Shown piece by piece: positions 63,847 to 64,000 of a DNA stretch of 64,000 nt. This stretch comes from Streptomyces reniochalinae (GTDB lineage: Bacteria; Actinomycetota; Actinomycetes; Streptomycetales; Streptomycetaceae). The notes beneath the pieces are model-generated. The model had not been told where the DNA came from and searched no databases. It worked only from the letters and a program-made list of their open reading frames with translations. The translations under genes were made by a program, and so were the position numbers. Each line of letters opens with the position of its first letter. The stretch's first letter is position 1. The stretch spans positions 62,001-126,000 of the forward strand of contig NZ_QOIM01000045.1 of the NCBI RefSeq assembly GCF_003323735.1, in the 5' to 3' direction.

Positions 63847-64000
63847 GCCGCAAGGATCCGTTGCTCCGGGGCGACGGGGAATCCCGCGCACCGCAGTCCT
63901 CCGAGGGGGGTTAACCCCACCCCGGGCCCCTGCGCCGGCGCCGTGCCGGGCGTCGGCTCCGGCGCCGTGCCGGGCGTCCTCGCGGGCTCGGCCCGCTCTC

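Overview
The window is a high-GC (roughly 70%+) actinobacterial chromosome segment, almost certainly Streptomyces or a close relative. The evidence is the codon bias, frequent GTG starts, ATGA/GTGA gene overlaps, the futalosine menaquinone genes mqnA and mqnC, a complete nuoA-N operon, DUF397/DUF5753 regulator pairs, and the familiar recQ, polyprenyl synthase, ABC transporter, rarD and korAB order. No rRNA, tRNA, CRISPR array, insertion sequence or prophage was recognised. Most of the window looks like core chromosome; the accessory-looking part is about 1-12.7 kb.

Layout. 1-2.4 kb: a probable carnitine-catabolism unit (carnitine dehydrogenase N-terminus cut by the window edge, BKACE cleavage enzyme) beside a regulator that joins XRE and TetR DNA-binding domains. 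2.5-3.8 kb: a DUF5753/DUF397 pair with a readable promoter. 3.8-4.5 kb: two broken genes, a WYL regulator and a DUF3224 protein, collapsed against each other by deletion. 4.6-12.6 kb: a polyol-type catabolic locus with a polyol permease and DeoR repressor on the minus strand, and a divergent operon of HAD phosphatase, 2-hydroxyacid dehydrogenase, FGGY kinase, fused DhaK-DhaL kinase and RpiB-like isomerase. 12.7-22.7 kb: cold-shock protein, mqnA, a receptor Ser/Thr kinase, mqnC, ubiE/menG, a zinc-ribbon membrane protein, a geranylgeranyl-reductase family (MenJ-like) flavoprotein and a secreted NlpC/P60 hydrolase. 23.5-39.7 kb: the 14-gene nuo operon for NADH dehydrogenase I, preceded by a Rex-operator-like site. 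39.9-52.4 kb: cupin, lipoprotein, RecQ, fumarylacetoacetase, two related membrane proteins of unknown function, a CocE/NonD hydrolase and a POT peptide transporter. 52.7-57.2 kb: polyprenyl diphosphate synthase, LolA/DUF2092-like secreted protein and an ABC exporter. 57.2-64 kb: RarD-type permease, 2-oxoacid:ferredoxin oxidoreductase korAB and a NarL-type two-component pair.

How the genes work together. The centre is a respiratory block: MqnA and MqnC (futalosine pathway), UbiE/MenG, the MenJ-like reductase and the polyprenyl synthase all act in making or tailoring menaquinone, the electron acceptor of the complex I encoded between them. The 4.6-12.6 kb locus reads as uptake and breakdown of a small polyol. 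The isomerase lacks the histidine that RpiB uses for ring opening and follows a DhaK-type kinase, which suggests an acyclic tetrulose phosphate intermediate; this is an inference and the substrate is not known from sequence.
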